Positions 17,621 through 29,643 of a stretch of DNA of 64,000 nt are shown here, piece after piece. The stretch covers positions 682,001 through 746,000 of the forward strand of contig JADJQX010000007.1 of NCBI GenBank assembly GCA_016712525.1, given 5' to 3'. The position numbers and the translations under genes were made by a program. Below the pieces are notes generated by a model that did no database searches, was not told the origin of the DNA, and saw nothing but the letters and a program-made list of their open reading frames with translations. The stretch's first letter is position 1; every line of letters begins with the position of its first letter. The DNA comes from Myxococcales bacterium. GTDB lineage: Bacteria > Myxococcota_A > Polyangia > Polyangiales > Polyangiaceae.

Positions 17621-18218
17621 ACGCCTCGCGCGCGCCCTCGCGATCGTCTCCGCGGTGATCTCGGCGGGTTGCTCGCGCTCGTTCGACACGGTCACCTCGT
17701 TCCCGAAGGAGCCTCGCCGTCCCGACGGCGTCGCGCTCGAACAGCCGCTCACCGTGCCCGAGTCCGTCGAGCGCGGGCGTGCCTCGTCGTCGATCGTCAC
17801 TCTGCGGGAGCGCTACGAGACCGCGGCGCTCGTGGGCCTCGTGCGGGCCTACTTCCGCGCGTTCGAGCGCGAGGACGCCGACGGCCTCGGTAGGCTGCTC
17901 GCGCAAGACGCGGTCCTTCTGCGCCGCCCGGGGGCCAACGTCGTCGAGTCGTTCCGGGCCCGCATGCGCACCTACGAGTACCAACGCATTGCCGGTCTCG
18001 AGGTCGCTCGCTTCGACAAAATCGAGCGCTACGGCTCGGACGACGTCGTCCCGTTCTCGAAGCCCGCCGAGATGCAGGAGGGCGACGTGCTCGTGCGGGT
18101 GCCCGTGCTCGTCTCGCGTGTCGGCGGCGACCCGCTCTTCGGCGAGGTGCTCGTGCTCCTCGTCCGCCGCGAAGAGGGCGAGCTGCGCATCGCGGGCGTC
18201 GCCGAAGACCCGGGGTGA
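17589..18218 (+). CDS. Lipoprotein, SnoaL/NTF2-like candidate
   Basis: A 209-residue lipoprotein with signal peptide ending VISAGC (Cys28). The mature part has a helix-rich start (TLRERYETAALVGLVRAYFRAFEREDADGL), typical of NTF2-like domains, followed by strands (DVLVRVPVLVSR, LFGEVLVLLV). GTG 17589 gives a complete signal peptide and overlaps the preceding gene by 32 bp, so the two are probably co-translated. No function can be assigned. Confidence 0.7.
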   Translation: MEVSPTSSRSERLARALAIVSAVISAGCSRSFDTVTSFPKEPRRPDGVALEQPLTVPESVERGRASSSIVTLRERYETAALVGLVRAYFRAFEREDADGLGRLLAQDAVLLRRPGANVVESFRARMRTYEYQRIAGLEVARFDKIERYGSDDVVPFSKPAEMQEGDVLVRVPVLVSRVGGDPLFGEVLVLLVRREEGELRIAGVAEDPG

Positions 18219-18222
18219 CGGC

Positions 18223-19710
18223 TCAAGACCTGTAGTCGTCGAGCGAAATACCGAACTTTTTCAACCACCTGTGGATCTGCATGCGCTCCTTGCCGAGCTC
18301 ACGCCCCACGGCGGCCACGTTGCCCTTGTGCCGTGACAGAAGCGCGCGGAGCTCGGGCTCCGTCGGGCCTCGGCCGGGTGCCGAGGGCGAGGCCGACGAC
18401 GGCATCGAGGGCACCCCGGGCATCGAGGGAACGACGACGTCGGGGGGGCGGCTCGACGGGTAGACGCTCGGCTGAGGCTCCCTAGGGGCGCGTCCCCCGT
18501 ACCCGCGCATGATCTCGGCGATGGCGTCGGGGAGGTGCGCCGTGTCGAGCACCCCGTCGGGGGCGATCGCGAGGCCGCGCTTCACGCAGCTCTCGAGCTC
18601 ACGAACGTTGAAGGGCCAGTCGTAGTGGAGGAGCGCCACCATGAACGAAAACGTGAACGACGCGCTCGTGTGGCCGTACCGGGCGAAGAAGCTGCGGACG
18701 AGCTGCAGCACGTCTTCCTTGCGCTCGCGGAGCGGCGGGAGCCTCACCGTGTGCTCGTTGAGGCGCGCGAGGAGGTCGCCTCGGAAGCGCCCCTCGCGAA
18801 CGTGGCCGTAGAGGTCGCGGTGCGTGGCGCAGACGACCCGGATGTCGACGCGCTCCGGCATGGTGGCGCCGAGCGGAAAGACCTCGCGCGACTGGAGCAC
18901 CCGGAGGAGCTTCGCCTGCGCGTCGATGGGCATGTCGCCGATCTCGTCGAGGAAGAGCGTGCCGCCGTCGGCGAGCTTGATGAGGCCGGGTTTGTCGCGG
19001 TCGGCTCCCGAGAACGCGCCGCGCCGGTAGCCGAAGAGCTCGCTCTCGAGGAGGTTCTGCGGGATAGCGGCGCAGTTGATGGCCTGGAAGGAGCCCCGCC
19101 GGCCCGAGAGCCTGTGGATCCCTCGCGCGACGACCTCCTTGCCGGTCCCGGTCTCTCCGAGCACGACGCACGACAGCTCGGTGGGGGCGATGCGCTCGAT
19201 GTCGGCCGCGATGGCGTCCATTTTGGCGCCGCCGACGAGCTCGTCGAAGCCGCGCGATCGCCGCTGCCCGGCCACCACGCCATCGATACGGTAGGCCGCG
19301 GCGATGTCGGCGCCCTCTTCGACGAACTTGAAGATCGCGTCCCCGACGCGCACCTCGGAGAGCGGCTCGAGGGTCACCTCGTGCACGTGTCTTCCGTCGA
19401 CGATGGTGCCGTTTCGGCTCCCGAGGTCGGTCAAGACGAACACGTCGCCGCCCGGGCTCGTGTGGCGTTGGATGCGCGCGTGGAGGCGGCTCACCGCCTG
19501 CTCGGGGATGCAGATGGCGTGGATCGGGTCGCGGCCGATGGTGATGTCGCTCGGCCCGAACGGGTACGCGGGGTGGAGCTGCTCGAAGTTCGGCGCGTAG
19601 AGGAGCACGAGCCCGGGCCGCGGCGCCGCGCGGGTGTCCCGCGGCGCGGAGAGGCCCTCCTCGTCGTACGGCGAGGACACGCCCGTGTGCTGTTTCGTCA
19701 CCACCACCAC
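18223..19710 (-). CDS. FHA-domain sigma54-dependent transcriptional regulator
   Basis: A 495-residue activator with three parts. The FHA domain (about 50-130; GRDPIHAI, SRLHARI, DLGSRNGT) would read phosphothreonine signals from a Ser/Thr kinase. The AAA+ sigma54-interaction domain (about 155-385) carries Walker A GETGTGKE (185-192), a GAFSGA loop (231-236; the common form is GAFTGA) and Walker B GTLFLDE (250-256). A Fis-type helix-turn-helix ends the chain (LSRHKGNVAAVGREL). It would couple kinase signalling to sigma54 promoters, a typical myxobacterial device. It is convergent with the lipoprotein gene on the other side, and its targets are unknown. Several GTG codons at the start make the exact N-terminus uncertain by up to three residues. 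Confidence 0.93.
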   Translation of the reverse strand: MVVVTKQHTGVSSPYDEEGLSAPRDTRAAPRPGLVLLYAPNFEQLHPAYPFGPSDITIGRDPIHAICIPEQAVSRLHARIQRHTSPGGDVFVLTDLGSRNGTIVDGRHVHEVTLEPLSEVRVGDAIFKFVEEGADIAAAYRIDGVVAGQRRSRGFDELVGGAKMDAIAADIERIAPTELSCVVLGETGTGKEVVARGIHRLSGRRGSFQAINCAAIPQNLLESELFGYRRGAFSGADRDKPGLIKLADGGTLFLDEIGDMPIDAQAKLLRVLQSREVFPLGATMPERVDIRVVCATHRDLYGHVREGRFRGDLLARLNEHTVRLPPLRERKEDVLQLVRSFFARYGHTSASFTFSFMVALLHYDWPFNVRELESCVKRGLAIAPDGVLDTAHLPDAIAEIMRGYGGRAPREPQPSVYPSSRPPDVVVPSMPGVPSMPSSASPSAPGRGPTEPELRALLSRHKGNVAAVGRELGKERMQIHRWLKKFGISLDDYRS

Positions 19711-19716
19711 GCCTCC

Positions 19717-19722
19717 AGACTA
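19717..19722 (-). promoter_or_regulatory. -10-like hexamer TAGTCT, 6 nt before start
   Basis: TAGTCT on the minus strand ends 6 nt before the first GTG of the FHA regulator gene. A GGAGG lies between hexamer and start, so translation could also use a short leader from one of the later GTG codons. Confidence 0.35.
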
Positions 19723-19813
19723 GAGCACCACGCCGTTCGATGACCGACGATTTTCGCCGAGCTGCGAGCCGCGCGAGGTTGCGGCGAGCCCGAACGAACG
19801 GCGCATGGTGGCG

Positions 19814-19844
19814 TCACAAATATCCGAATGTATTGTGGAATATG
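19814..19844. promoter_or_regulatory. AT-rich island in 165-bp spacer upstream of FHA regulator
   Basis: In the spacer between the regulator gene and coaE, a stretch reading TCACAAATATCC ... TTGTGGAATAT stands out as AT-rich in an otherwise GC-rich sequence. ATATCC and GGAATAT form an imperfect inverted repeat about 11 nt apart. It may be an operator or UP-like element for the regulator. No specific protein can be named. Confidence 0.3.
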
Positions 19845-19875
19845 GCCCATGCCGGCAACGGCTCGGCCGTCGCCG

Positions 19876-20493
19876 TCAGGCAGGGCGAGAGAGCGCGAGG
19901 CTCGCCCGGATGGCGTCGAGGACGGCGTCGGCCGCGTTCGTGAGCTCGTCGCGGTCCGCGTCGTTCGTGATGACGTGGTCGGCGACGGCGGTCTTCTCGT
20001 GGAGAGGTTTTTGGGCCGCGATCCGAGCCCTCGCTTCGGCCTCGCCGAGCCCGTCGCGCTCGCGCATGCGGGCGACCTGGACCTCTTCGGGGGCCGCGAC
20101 GACGACGAGCGGCCGGAACGCGTCGGCGAGCCCGTTCTCCACGAGGAGCGCGGCCTCGTAACAGGCGAGCTCCGCCCCCTCCGCGGCGAGCCTCGCCAGC
20201 GCGTCTCGGCTCGCTCGAGCGATGAGCGGGTGCACGATGCCGTTGAGCTCGGCCCGCCGTTCGGGAGAGGCGAACACGAGGGCGCCGAGCTTCGTTCGAT
20301 CGAGGGAGCCGTCGGGCAGGAGGACTCCATCTCCGAAGGCGGCGACGATGGCGGCGAGCCCCTCCGTTCCCTTGGCGACGACGTCGCGGGCGAGGGCGTC
20401 GGCGTCCACGACGGGCACACCTCGCTCGCGAAACCGCTTCCCGACCGTGCTCTTCCCCGAGGCGATGCCTCCCGTGAGGCCGAAGACGTGCAT
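19876..20493 (-). CDS. coaE: Dephospho-CoA kinase
   Basis: A 205-residue P-loop kinase with GLTGGIASGKST (5-16) at the N-terminus, DADALARDV (substrate-binding region) and the LID region around ARMRERDGL. It phosphorylates the 3'-hydroxyl of dephospho-CoA, the last step of CoA synthesis. The length is normal for the family. ATG 20493 directly precedes the P-loop. It stands alone on the minus strand, downstream of a likely terminator for the preceding lipoprotein gene. Confidence 0.93.
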   Translation of the reverse strand: MHVFGLTGGIASGKSTVGKRFRERGVPVVDADALARDVVAKGTEGLAAIVAAFGDGVLLPDGSLDRTKLGALVFASPERRAELNGIVHPLIARASRDALARLAAEGAELACYEAALLVENGLADAFRPLVVVAAPEEVQVARMRERDGLGEAEARARIAAQKPLHEKTAVADHVITNDADRDELTNAADAVLDAIRASLALSRPA

Positions 20494-20534
20494 GGCCGGA
20501 GAGTGGCCGAGGATCGGCCTTGGCCGCAAGCGTT

Positions 20535-20568
20535 CGAAAAGGCGAAGGCCCCGCGTCGCCGCGAGGCC
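20535..20568 (-). terminator. Intrinsic terminator with GCGA tetraloop
   Basis: Read on the minus strand, GGCCTCGCG and CGCGGGGCC pair (one G-U) around a GCGA loop (20547-20568). A T-containing stretch TTCGCCTTTTCG follows. It lies 33 bp after the stop of the lipoprotein gene at 20601 and should end its transcript before coaE. Confidence 0.55.
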
Positions 20569-20600
20569 CTCTCCCGAGATGCGTGACCTCCGTCGGAGCT

Positions 20601-21689
20601 TCAGCCGCCCGCGCCCGCGTCGGCCGGCGTCGTGCAGGGGTCGGGGCTCGGGGCGGCCGCCGGGGCGACCTTGGTGGGCGTCTTCACCTGCGTGGCGGTG
20701 AAGCCGACGCCGATCGAGATGCCGGTGCACTCGCCACCCGAGGTGTTCGTCCCGTCCGAGTTGATGTCCGATGCCTGACGGATCTGGCTCGCGATGTTCT
20801 CGAACGTGCCGCCCTCACAGAGGGTCGTCGACACACGTCCGGCGACCTTCTTGAGCTCGCTGATGAGCTGCTCGGTGCCGAGAACGCCCGAGATCGTGCC
20901 CTCGGTCGCCTGCACACCCGAGGCCGGTTTCTTGAACGAAATCGTGGCCTTCTGGATGGTGAGGTCGAGCGCCGCGCCGCCGATCGAGAGGCTCAGCGTG
21001 ACCGTCGCGTTCGACCCGCTCACGAAGAGGCCCTTGTTCACGTACGAGTCGGCGAACTTCACCTTCGAGCCGCCCGCGATCGACTGACCGTCGGCGAGGA
21101 GCGCCGGCGACACCGACCACTCGTCGTTGCCGTCCCACTTGGGCGGCGTCGGCATCGGCGCGCCCGCGAAGAGCTGGCCCGAGAGGCCCGAGTTGGTCTG
21201 ATCGGCGGCGGGGTCGAAGCCCTTGACCTCGATGATGACGCTGAAAGCGCCCGTGTTGAGGTTGTCGTTGATCTGCTTCGCGGCGTCCGGAGCGGCCGTC
21301 GTGATGATCGGGAGGATGTTGGCGCCGAACGAGTTGTCGATGCCCTCGTCGCCGTCGGTCTTGACCTTGTTGGGGGCGCCCGACTTGAGCTTGCAGTGAT
21401 CGGTCGACTTGTCGGTCGAGACGAGGTTGTCGATGTCGTAGCCGTACTTCTTCCACGCGGTCGTGCTCGGAGCTCCGGCGCGATCGGTGTCGCCGAGCTG
21501 GAGCGTGCGGAGCGCGTAGAACTTCGACTCGGTCGAGCTGGTCGCCGAGCCCTCTTTGGCCGGCGGCTTCTTGAGCGAGCTCGCGCCGCCGTCGGCTTCG
21601 GTCGTGTCGCTGCTGCAGCCCGGAGCGCCGAGCAAAAGTGCCGTGGTGAGCCCAAGGCCGCAAAGGGCCAATCCAGTGTAAAGCTTCAT
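20601..21689 (-). CDS. Lipoprotein of unknown function
   Basis: A 362-residue lipoprotein: signal peptide with LLLGAPGC, lipid site Cys25, then a Ser/Thr/Lys linker. The mature part is beta-rich and polar, with strands such as FSVIIEVKGF, ATVTLSLSIGG and LDLTIQKATISF, and ends in a Pro/Ala tail. No family is recognised; it is likely outer-membrane or periplasm-facing. A GAGGAGG Shine-Dalgarno lies about 12 nt before ATG 21689. Its base composition is milder than its neighbours, as usual for expressed surface proteins. It has its own 569-bp upstream region and terminator, so it is probably monocistronic and individually regulated. Confidence 0.75.
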   Translation of the reverse strand: MKLYTGLALCGLGLTTALLLGAPGCSSDTTEADGGASSLKKPPAKEGSATSSTESKFYALRTLQLGDTDRAGAPSTTAWKKYGYDIDNLVSTDKSTDHCKLKSGAPNKVKTDGDEGIDNSFGANILPIITTAAPDAAKQINDNLNTGAFSVIIEVKGFDPAADQTNSGLSGQLFAGAPMPTPPKWDGNDEWSVSPALLADGQSIAGGSKVKFADSYVNKGLFVSGSNATVTLSLSIGGAALDLTIQKATISFKKPASGVQATEGTISGVLGTEQLISELKKVAGRVSTTLCEGGTFENIASQIRQASDINSDGTNTSGGECTGISIGVGFTATQVKTPTKVAPAAAPSPDPCTTPADAGAGG

Positions 21690-22258
21690 GATCTAACAGC
21701 CTCCTCGAGAACGACGTTACGGGCGGGACGTGCGGCCACGGGGGTCGGCCTCACGGGAGCTTCGGTCGGCTTGCGCCGCCGCGTGATCCGAGCACCACCA
21801 TGCTCGGACGTTCTGCGGCGCCGCATGCGAGGCTAGGGACGTGGCCCGAGCCTCCGCATCGCCTCATGACATTAGCCTTCTGACATTTCGGTTATCAAGC
21901 ATTCGATCGGCGTTTCACCCCGGGTGCGCAGCTTCCCGCTCGCATGAGAGTAGCGGAATCGTGGCGCTGCGCTCTGACGCGAGGCGTTAGTCGGGACTGA
22001 CTGTTCGCGCCAAGGCTGGGCCTTGAGACACGGCCGCACGCGGCGACGTGGGGTCTACGTCATGCGACCGTGACACGCCGGGTCGAACGGTGTCCGTGGT
22101 GCGAATGAGACGCGCCCGGCCCCGCGCGGCGCTGCGACCGAGCGACCTCCGTCACACGATCCTCGGGGTTTCCCGGCCGTGCGCCCGTTGGCCTACCGCC
22201 CCGTCGGAAGGCTTGCTAGAGCCGTGCCCTCGCGCCTCTCGCCCCGAAGGTCTGCCCC
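21690..22258. other. 569-bp non-coding region between divergent lipoprotein gene and dnaE
   Basis: No supportable gene is present on either strand. The left part carries the promoter side of the lipoprotein gene with a perfect inverted repeat (21787-21808). The middle (about 21866-21970) is less GC-rich than its surroundings. TTGCTAGAG at 22213-22221 resembles the extended -10 elements seen elsewhere and lies about 40 bp before dnaE. I saw no tRNA signature or recognisable riboswitch; a small RNA cannot be excluded. Confidence 0.5.
21787..21808. promoter_or_regulatory. Perfect 8-bp inverted repeat, possible operator
   Basis: TCCGAGCA (21787-21794) and TGCTCGGA (21801-21808) are exact complements separated by CCACCA. 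It lies about 100 bp upstream of the lipoprotein gene start, suitable for a dimeric repressor or activator. Confidence 0.4.
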
Positions 22259-25849
<3,591 letters not shown>

Positions 25850-25866
25850 CCGAGACGAGGTCGAGC

Positions 25867-26631
25867 GTGAGCCATTTCGAGAAGAACCGGCGCATCTACG
25901 AAGAGGCCGGCGTCGCCGCCCACTACGCCCGCGCGGAGGGGCTCCAGCCCGCCGAAGAGGTCATCGCGCGCGAGCACGACGAAGAGCTCCGCGCCGCGTC
26001 CATGCTCGACGTCGGGGTAGGGGGAGGTCGCACTACGGCGTACTTCGGTCCGAAGGTTCGGGCGTACCTCGGCGTCGACTATTCCGAGGCCATGATCCGC
26101 GAGGTGAGGCGCAAGCACCCGGCCTTCGCCGACCGCCTCCACCACGCCGACGCCCGCCACCTCGACCACGCCGACGGCACCTTCGACTTCACCCTCTTTT
26201 CGTACAACGGCATCGACTACGTGGAGCACGGCGACCGCGTCGCCATCTTCGCCGAGCTACGGCGCGTGACCCGTCGCGGTGGCCTCTTCGTCTTCTCGAC
26301 CCACAACCTGGCTCGTGACGACATGCCGTTCCGATGGGAGCGCTCCCACGGTCTCTTTGCGGCCGTCCTCGGCGCCGTCCGTCGCGCGCGGCTCCGCGCC
26401 ACGAACCCCGAGCACGCTTCCTTCGCGAAGGCGCCCCACGCCATGGTGAACGACGGCTCGTTCGTGTTTCGCGCCGTGACGTACCACGTGCGCCTCGGAG
26501 AGCAGGTCAGGCAGCTCCACGAGGCGGGCTTCTCCGACGTCGTCGCCTACTCCGGTCGCACGGGCCGACGCGTCGATCTCGGCGGCGAGCCGGGGGATCC
26601 GTGGCTCTATTTCACCTGCCGCGGCGCCTGA
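25867..26631 (+). CDS. Class I SAM-dependent methyltransferase
   Basis: A 254-residue methyltransferase. Motif I is LDVGVGGGRTTAYF (about 47-60), followed by GVDYSEAMI (acidic residue contacting SAM ribose) and DFTLFSYNGIDYVEH (motif IV area), then RRGGLFVFSTHNL. The substrate is not evident. It starts with GTG 25867, 17 bp after dnaE, and could be cotranscribed. Its 3' end overlaps that of the convergent ATPase gene by 25 bp. Confidence 0.85.
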   Translation: MSHFEKNRRIYEEAGVAAHYARAEGLQPAEEVIAREHDEELRAASMLDVGVGGGRTTAYFGPKVRAYLGVDYSEAMIREVRRKHPAFADRLHHADARHLDHADGTFDFTLFSYNGIDYVEHGDRVAIFAELRRVTRRGGLFVFSTHNLARDDMPFRWERSHGLFAAVLGAVRRARLRATNPEHASFAKAPHAMVNDGSFVFRAVTYHVRLGEQVRQLHEAGFSDVVAYSGRTGRRVDLGGEPGDPWLYFTCRGA

Positions 26632-27548
26632 TCGGGCGAGGCCTCGAGCAGCTTGCCGAGCTTGGCCTCCGCGCGCTCGCGATCCTCCTCGTACTTGAGG
26701 AGGAGGCCGAGCGTCTCCTCGACGAGGTCGCGGTCGAGCGAGCTCTTTCCGAGCAGGACGAGCGCGCGCGCCCAGTCGATGCTCTCGGAGATCGAGGGCG
26801 CCTTTCGTAGCTCGAGCTTGCGGAGCTCCGAGACGAACCCGACGAGCCTCTCGGCGAGCGCTCGGCCGAGCCCCGGCACGCGTTTTTCGAGGATTTTTAC
26901 CTCGCGGGACGGGCTCGGGTAGTCGAGGTAGGCGTGCACGCAGCGCCGGCGGAGGGCGTCGCTCATGTCGCGCGCGCCGTTCGTGGTGAGCACGACGAGC
27001 GGGGGGTGCTGCGCGCGGAACGTGCCGAGCTCGGGCACTGTGATCTGGTTTTCGGCCAGGACCTCGAGGAGGAGGGCTTCGAACTCGGGGTCGGCCCGGT
27101 CGACCTCGTCGACGAGGAGCACGACGGGCTCGGGAGAGCGCACGGCTGCCAAGAGGGGCCGCGCGACGAGGAACGCCTCGCCGTAGAACGCGCTCGCCTC
27201 GCCGGCGAGGCTCGTGACGGCGTCGCCGATGTTGGCTCCGGTCGGCACGCGCGCGCCCACGGCGTCCCGGAGGAGCTGCGTGTAGAGGAGCTGTTTGCCG
27301 TAGTCCCACTCGTAGAGGGCCTTGCCCTCGTCGAGCCCCTCGTAACATTGAAGGCGGAGGATGGGGCGCCCTAGGGCCCGCGCGAGGGCGTGGGCGAGCT
27401 CGGTCTTGCCGACCCCCGCCGGCCCCTCGCACAGAAGGGGCTTCCCGAGCGACAGGGCCAGAAAAGCGAGGAGGGACGTCCGGTCGTCGGCGACGTACGT
27501 CTCGGAGAGCCGCTCGGAGAGCGCCTCGGGGCTGTGGAGGGCGTGCAT
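26607..27548 (-). CDS. MoxR/CoxD-type AAA+ ATPase
   Basis: A 313-residue AAA+ ATPase with Walker A GPAGVGKTE (42-50), Walker B VVLLVDEVDRAD, sensor 1 LTTNGARDMSDALRRRC and a C-terminal lid helix bundle. MoxR-type ATPases work as chaperones that insert metals or mature protein complexes, usually beside a von Willebrand A protein. None is seen near this gene, so the partner must be elsewhere or absent. Residues DPEFEALLLEVLAENQITVPELG match the CoxD-like subgroup. The first ATG (27548) gives a complete protein. Its 3' end overlaps the methyltransferase gene. Confidence 0.88.
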   Translation of the reverse strand: MHALHSPEALSERLSETYVADDRTSLLAFLALSLGKPLLCEGPAGVGKTELAHALARALGRPILRLQCYEGLDEGKALYEWDYGKQLLYTQLLRDAVGARVPTGANIGDAVTSLAGEASAFYGEAFLVARPLLAAVRSPEPVVLLVDEVDRADPEFEALLLEVLAENQITVPELGTFRAQHPPLVVLTTNGARDMSDALRRRCVHAYLDYPSPSREVKILEKRVPGLGRALAERLVGFVSELRKLELRKAPSISESIDWARALVLLGKSSLDRDLVEETLGLLLKYEEDRERAEAKLGKLLEASPDQAPRQVK

Positions 27549-27655
27549 GGCGGTGCGTTCTCGGGGCAGCGTGCCGCCCGTGGGGCCGATGTGGGCGGGA
27601 TTCGGTGTGAGCTATTTACGCTTCTTTGGCGCACCCTGGTAAAGTCGTCGTAGGC

Positions 27656-28894
27656 ATGGACGAAAAGGACGCGCTCGTGCGGGTGGACGCGGCCGGCACG
27701 CTCCACCCGGTAGGGAAGGTGGCGAGCCAGGAGCTCCGTGCCCGTACCGGAGACTATGCTCTCCTACCGAGCCCCTCGAACGTCCTGCTTCTCAGGGCGG
27801 GCGAGGCGGTGGTGAAGCTCGCCGGCGAGATCCGGAAGCCGGGCGTCCTCTACGACGTGGTGGCGCTCCTCGCCCAGTCCCAGTGGAAGGGCGAGCTCTG
27901 CGTCCACGAAGAGGCCGGCGTCCGCCACATCTATTTCGACCGGGGCGCCATCGTCGGCGCCGTCACGAGCGTCGCCGAGGAGCGCCTCGGCGAGATCCTC
28001 TACCGCTTCGGCGTGCTCACGCGCGAGCAGCTCGACACGTTGCTCACGGCGTCGAGCCGCACCGGCAAGCGCTTCGGAGAGTCGGCCATCGAGCAGTCGT
28101 TCGTCGACGCGAGCACGCTCTACCCGATGATGGCGCGGCAGGTCGAAGAGGTCTTCTACGGGGCCCTCCAGGTGAAGCTCGGGAGCTTCTACTTCTTCGA
28201 CCGCTTCGACGAAAAATCGATCCAGCACCGCCAGAGCCTCAACGCCTCGGCGCTGCTCATGGAGGGCGCGCGCCGGGTCGACGAGATGCGGTACTTCCGC
28301 GAGAAGATCCCGAACGACTCGTATATCCCCATGAAAGTACAGGGGAAAGTGCCTCCCGAAGAGCTCGCCGCCGTGTTCGAGCGGTGCGACGGGAAGGCCA
28401 GCGTGGCCGAGCTCGGGCGCCTCACCGGGCGGCTCGAGTTCGAGGTGACCCGGGACGTGTTCCAGCTCACGAACGGGGGCTACGTCACGCTCGCGGCGGC
28501 CAAGCCGCAAGGGGCCGAGGCGATCGTCGACGTGTACAACCCCGCGCTCCTCGCGATCCACGAGAGCGCCGATCACGCGGGCCGCGGCGCAGAGCTCCGC
28601 GACGGGCTCGGCAGGTTCGCGACGGGCGCCGGCGTGTACGATCCGCTCTTCATGGGCGCGGGCCCGGCCCAAGACGGCTCGCTCGCGGGCGACAGGCTCG
28701 CGCGGAACCTCGCCGCCCTCGCCGGGGACGACCCCGACACGTGGCTCGTGTCGCTCATGGACGACTACGTGAGCTTCGCGCTGTTCCAGGCCGAGTCGCT
28801 GCTCGGGCGTGAGCGGGCTCAGGCCCTCTCGGACACCGTGAAGCGTCAGCTCGAGCCCTTGCGAGGCGAGGGCGGCACCTCGAAGCTGCCGTGA
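27656..28894 (+). CDS. DUF4388 domain-containing protein
   Basis: A 412-residue soluble protein. About residues 50-150 match DUF4388 (PATAN-like), a small fold common in myxobacterial gliding and signalling proteins: KLAGEIRKPGVLYDVV, then QWKGELCVHE and GVRHIYFDRGAIVGAV. The rest is helix-rich with no recognised catalytic motif and may be a scaffold for signal proteins. TAAAGT lies 10 nt before ATG 27656 as a possible -10. The 3' end overlaps the crotonase gene on the other strand by 49 bp. Confidence 0.8.
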   Translation: MDEKDALVRVDAAGTLHPVGKVASQELRARTGDYALLPSPSNVLLLRAGEAVVKLAGEIRKPGVLYDVVALLAQSQWKGELCVHEEAGVRHIYFDRGAIVGAVTSVAEERLGEILYRFGVLTREQLDTLLTASSRTGKRFGESAIEQSFVDASTLYPMMARQVEEVFYGALQVKLGSFYFFDRFDEKSIQHRQSLNASALLMEGARRVDEMRYFREKIPNDSYIPMKVQGKVPPEELAAVFERCDGKASVAELGRLTGRLEFEVTRDVFQLTNGGYVTLAAAKPQGAEAIVDVYNPALLAIHESADHAGRGAELRDGLGRFATGAGVYDPLFMGAGPAQDGSLAGDRLARNLAALAGDDPDTWLVSLMDDYVSFALFQAESLLGRERAQALSDTVKRQLEPLRGEGGTSKLP

Positions 28895-29643
28895 CGGCCA
28901 AGATGCCCCTCGGAGAACGCGGCGGCGAGGGCCAACGCGTCGCCCGCCTCGAGCGACCGTAGGCCGTGGCGGAGCTCGTTGTGGAGGGCCTCCGCGATGG
29001 GCAGGTCGTGCTGCTCGTGGAGGGAGAGCCGGTCGTTTCGCATGCAGGCCACGGGGAAGCTCGCGATCGTGGCGGCGAGCTCTTCGGCGTGGGCGCGCGC
29101 CTCGCCCTTCGGCACGACGCGGTTGGCGAGCCCCATCGCCAGGGCCTCTTGGGCGCGCACGGGCCTGCCCGTCAGCACGAGATCGAGCGCGCGCGAGAGC
29201 CCGATGAGCCGCGGGAGGCGCACGGTCCCCCCGTCGATCAGGGGCACGCCGAATCGCCTGCAAAATACACCGAAAACGGCGTCCTCGGCGCACACGCGCA
29301 GATCGCACAGGAGCGCGAGCTCGAGGCCCCCCGCCACGGCGTACCCCTCGATGGCCGCGATCGACGGCTTCGAGAGGAACATCCGGGTCGGGCCGAGCGG
29401 GCCGTCTCCGTCGTCGGCCACGCGGTTCGGCTCACCGGCCGCAACGGCCTTCAGATCGGCGCCCGCCGAGAACGTCCCGTGGCTCCCCGTCAAGACGAGG
29501 ACGTGGGCCGAGGCGTCGCTCTCGAAGGCTCGGAACGCCTCCGCGAGGGCTTCGGCCGTGGCCCTGTCGATGGCGTTCTTGACGCCGGGACGTTCGATCA
29601 CGATGGTGCGGACGGGGCCGCTGTTTTCGACGATCACGCTCAT
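28846..29643 (-). CDS. Crotonase-family protein lacking second catalytic Glu
   Basis: A 265-residue enoyl-CoA hydratase/isomerase-fold protein. The oxyanion-hole segments FSAGADLK (58-65) and AGGLELAL (104-111, with Glu108) are kept. Where hydratases carry QPE, this protein reads CRRFGVPLIDGG, so the second glutamate is missing. It is more likely an isomerase, dehalogenase-like or hydrolase-like crotonase than a hydratase. The start codon at 29643 overlaps that of the divergent unknown gene, sharing the bases CATG. The 3' end overlaps the DUF4388 gene. Confidence 0.85.
   Translation of the reverse strand: MSVIVENSGPVRTIVIERPGVKNAIDRATAEALAEAFRAFESDASAHVLVLTGSHGTFSAGADLKAVAAGEPNRVADDGDGPLGPTRMFLSKPSIAAIEGYAVAGGLELALLCDLRVCAEDAVFGVFCRRFGVPLIDGGTVRLPRLIGLSRALDLVLTGRPVRAQEALAMGLANRVVPKGEARAHAEELAATIASFPVACMRNDRLSLHEQHDLPIAEALHNELRHGLRSLEAGDALALAAAFSEGHLGRHGSFEVPPSPRKGSS

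Noticed and set aside
21690..22258. tRNA or structured RNA in the gene-free region
   Set aside because: I found no T-arm or acceptor-stem pattern and no recognised riboswitch core; only a simple inverted repeat remains.
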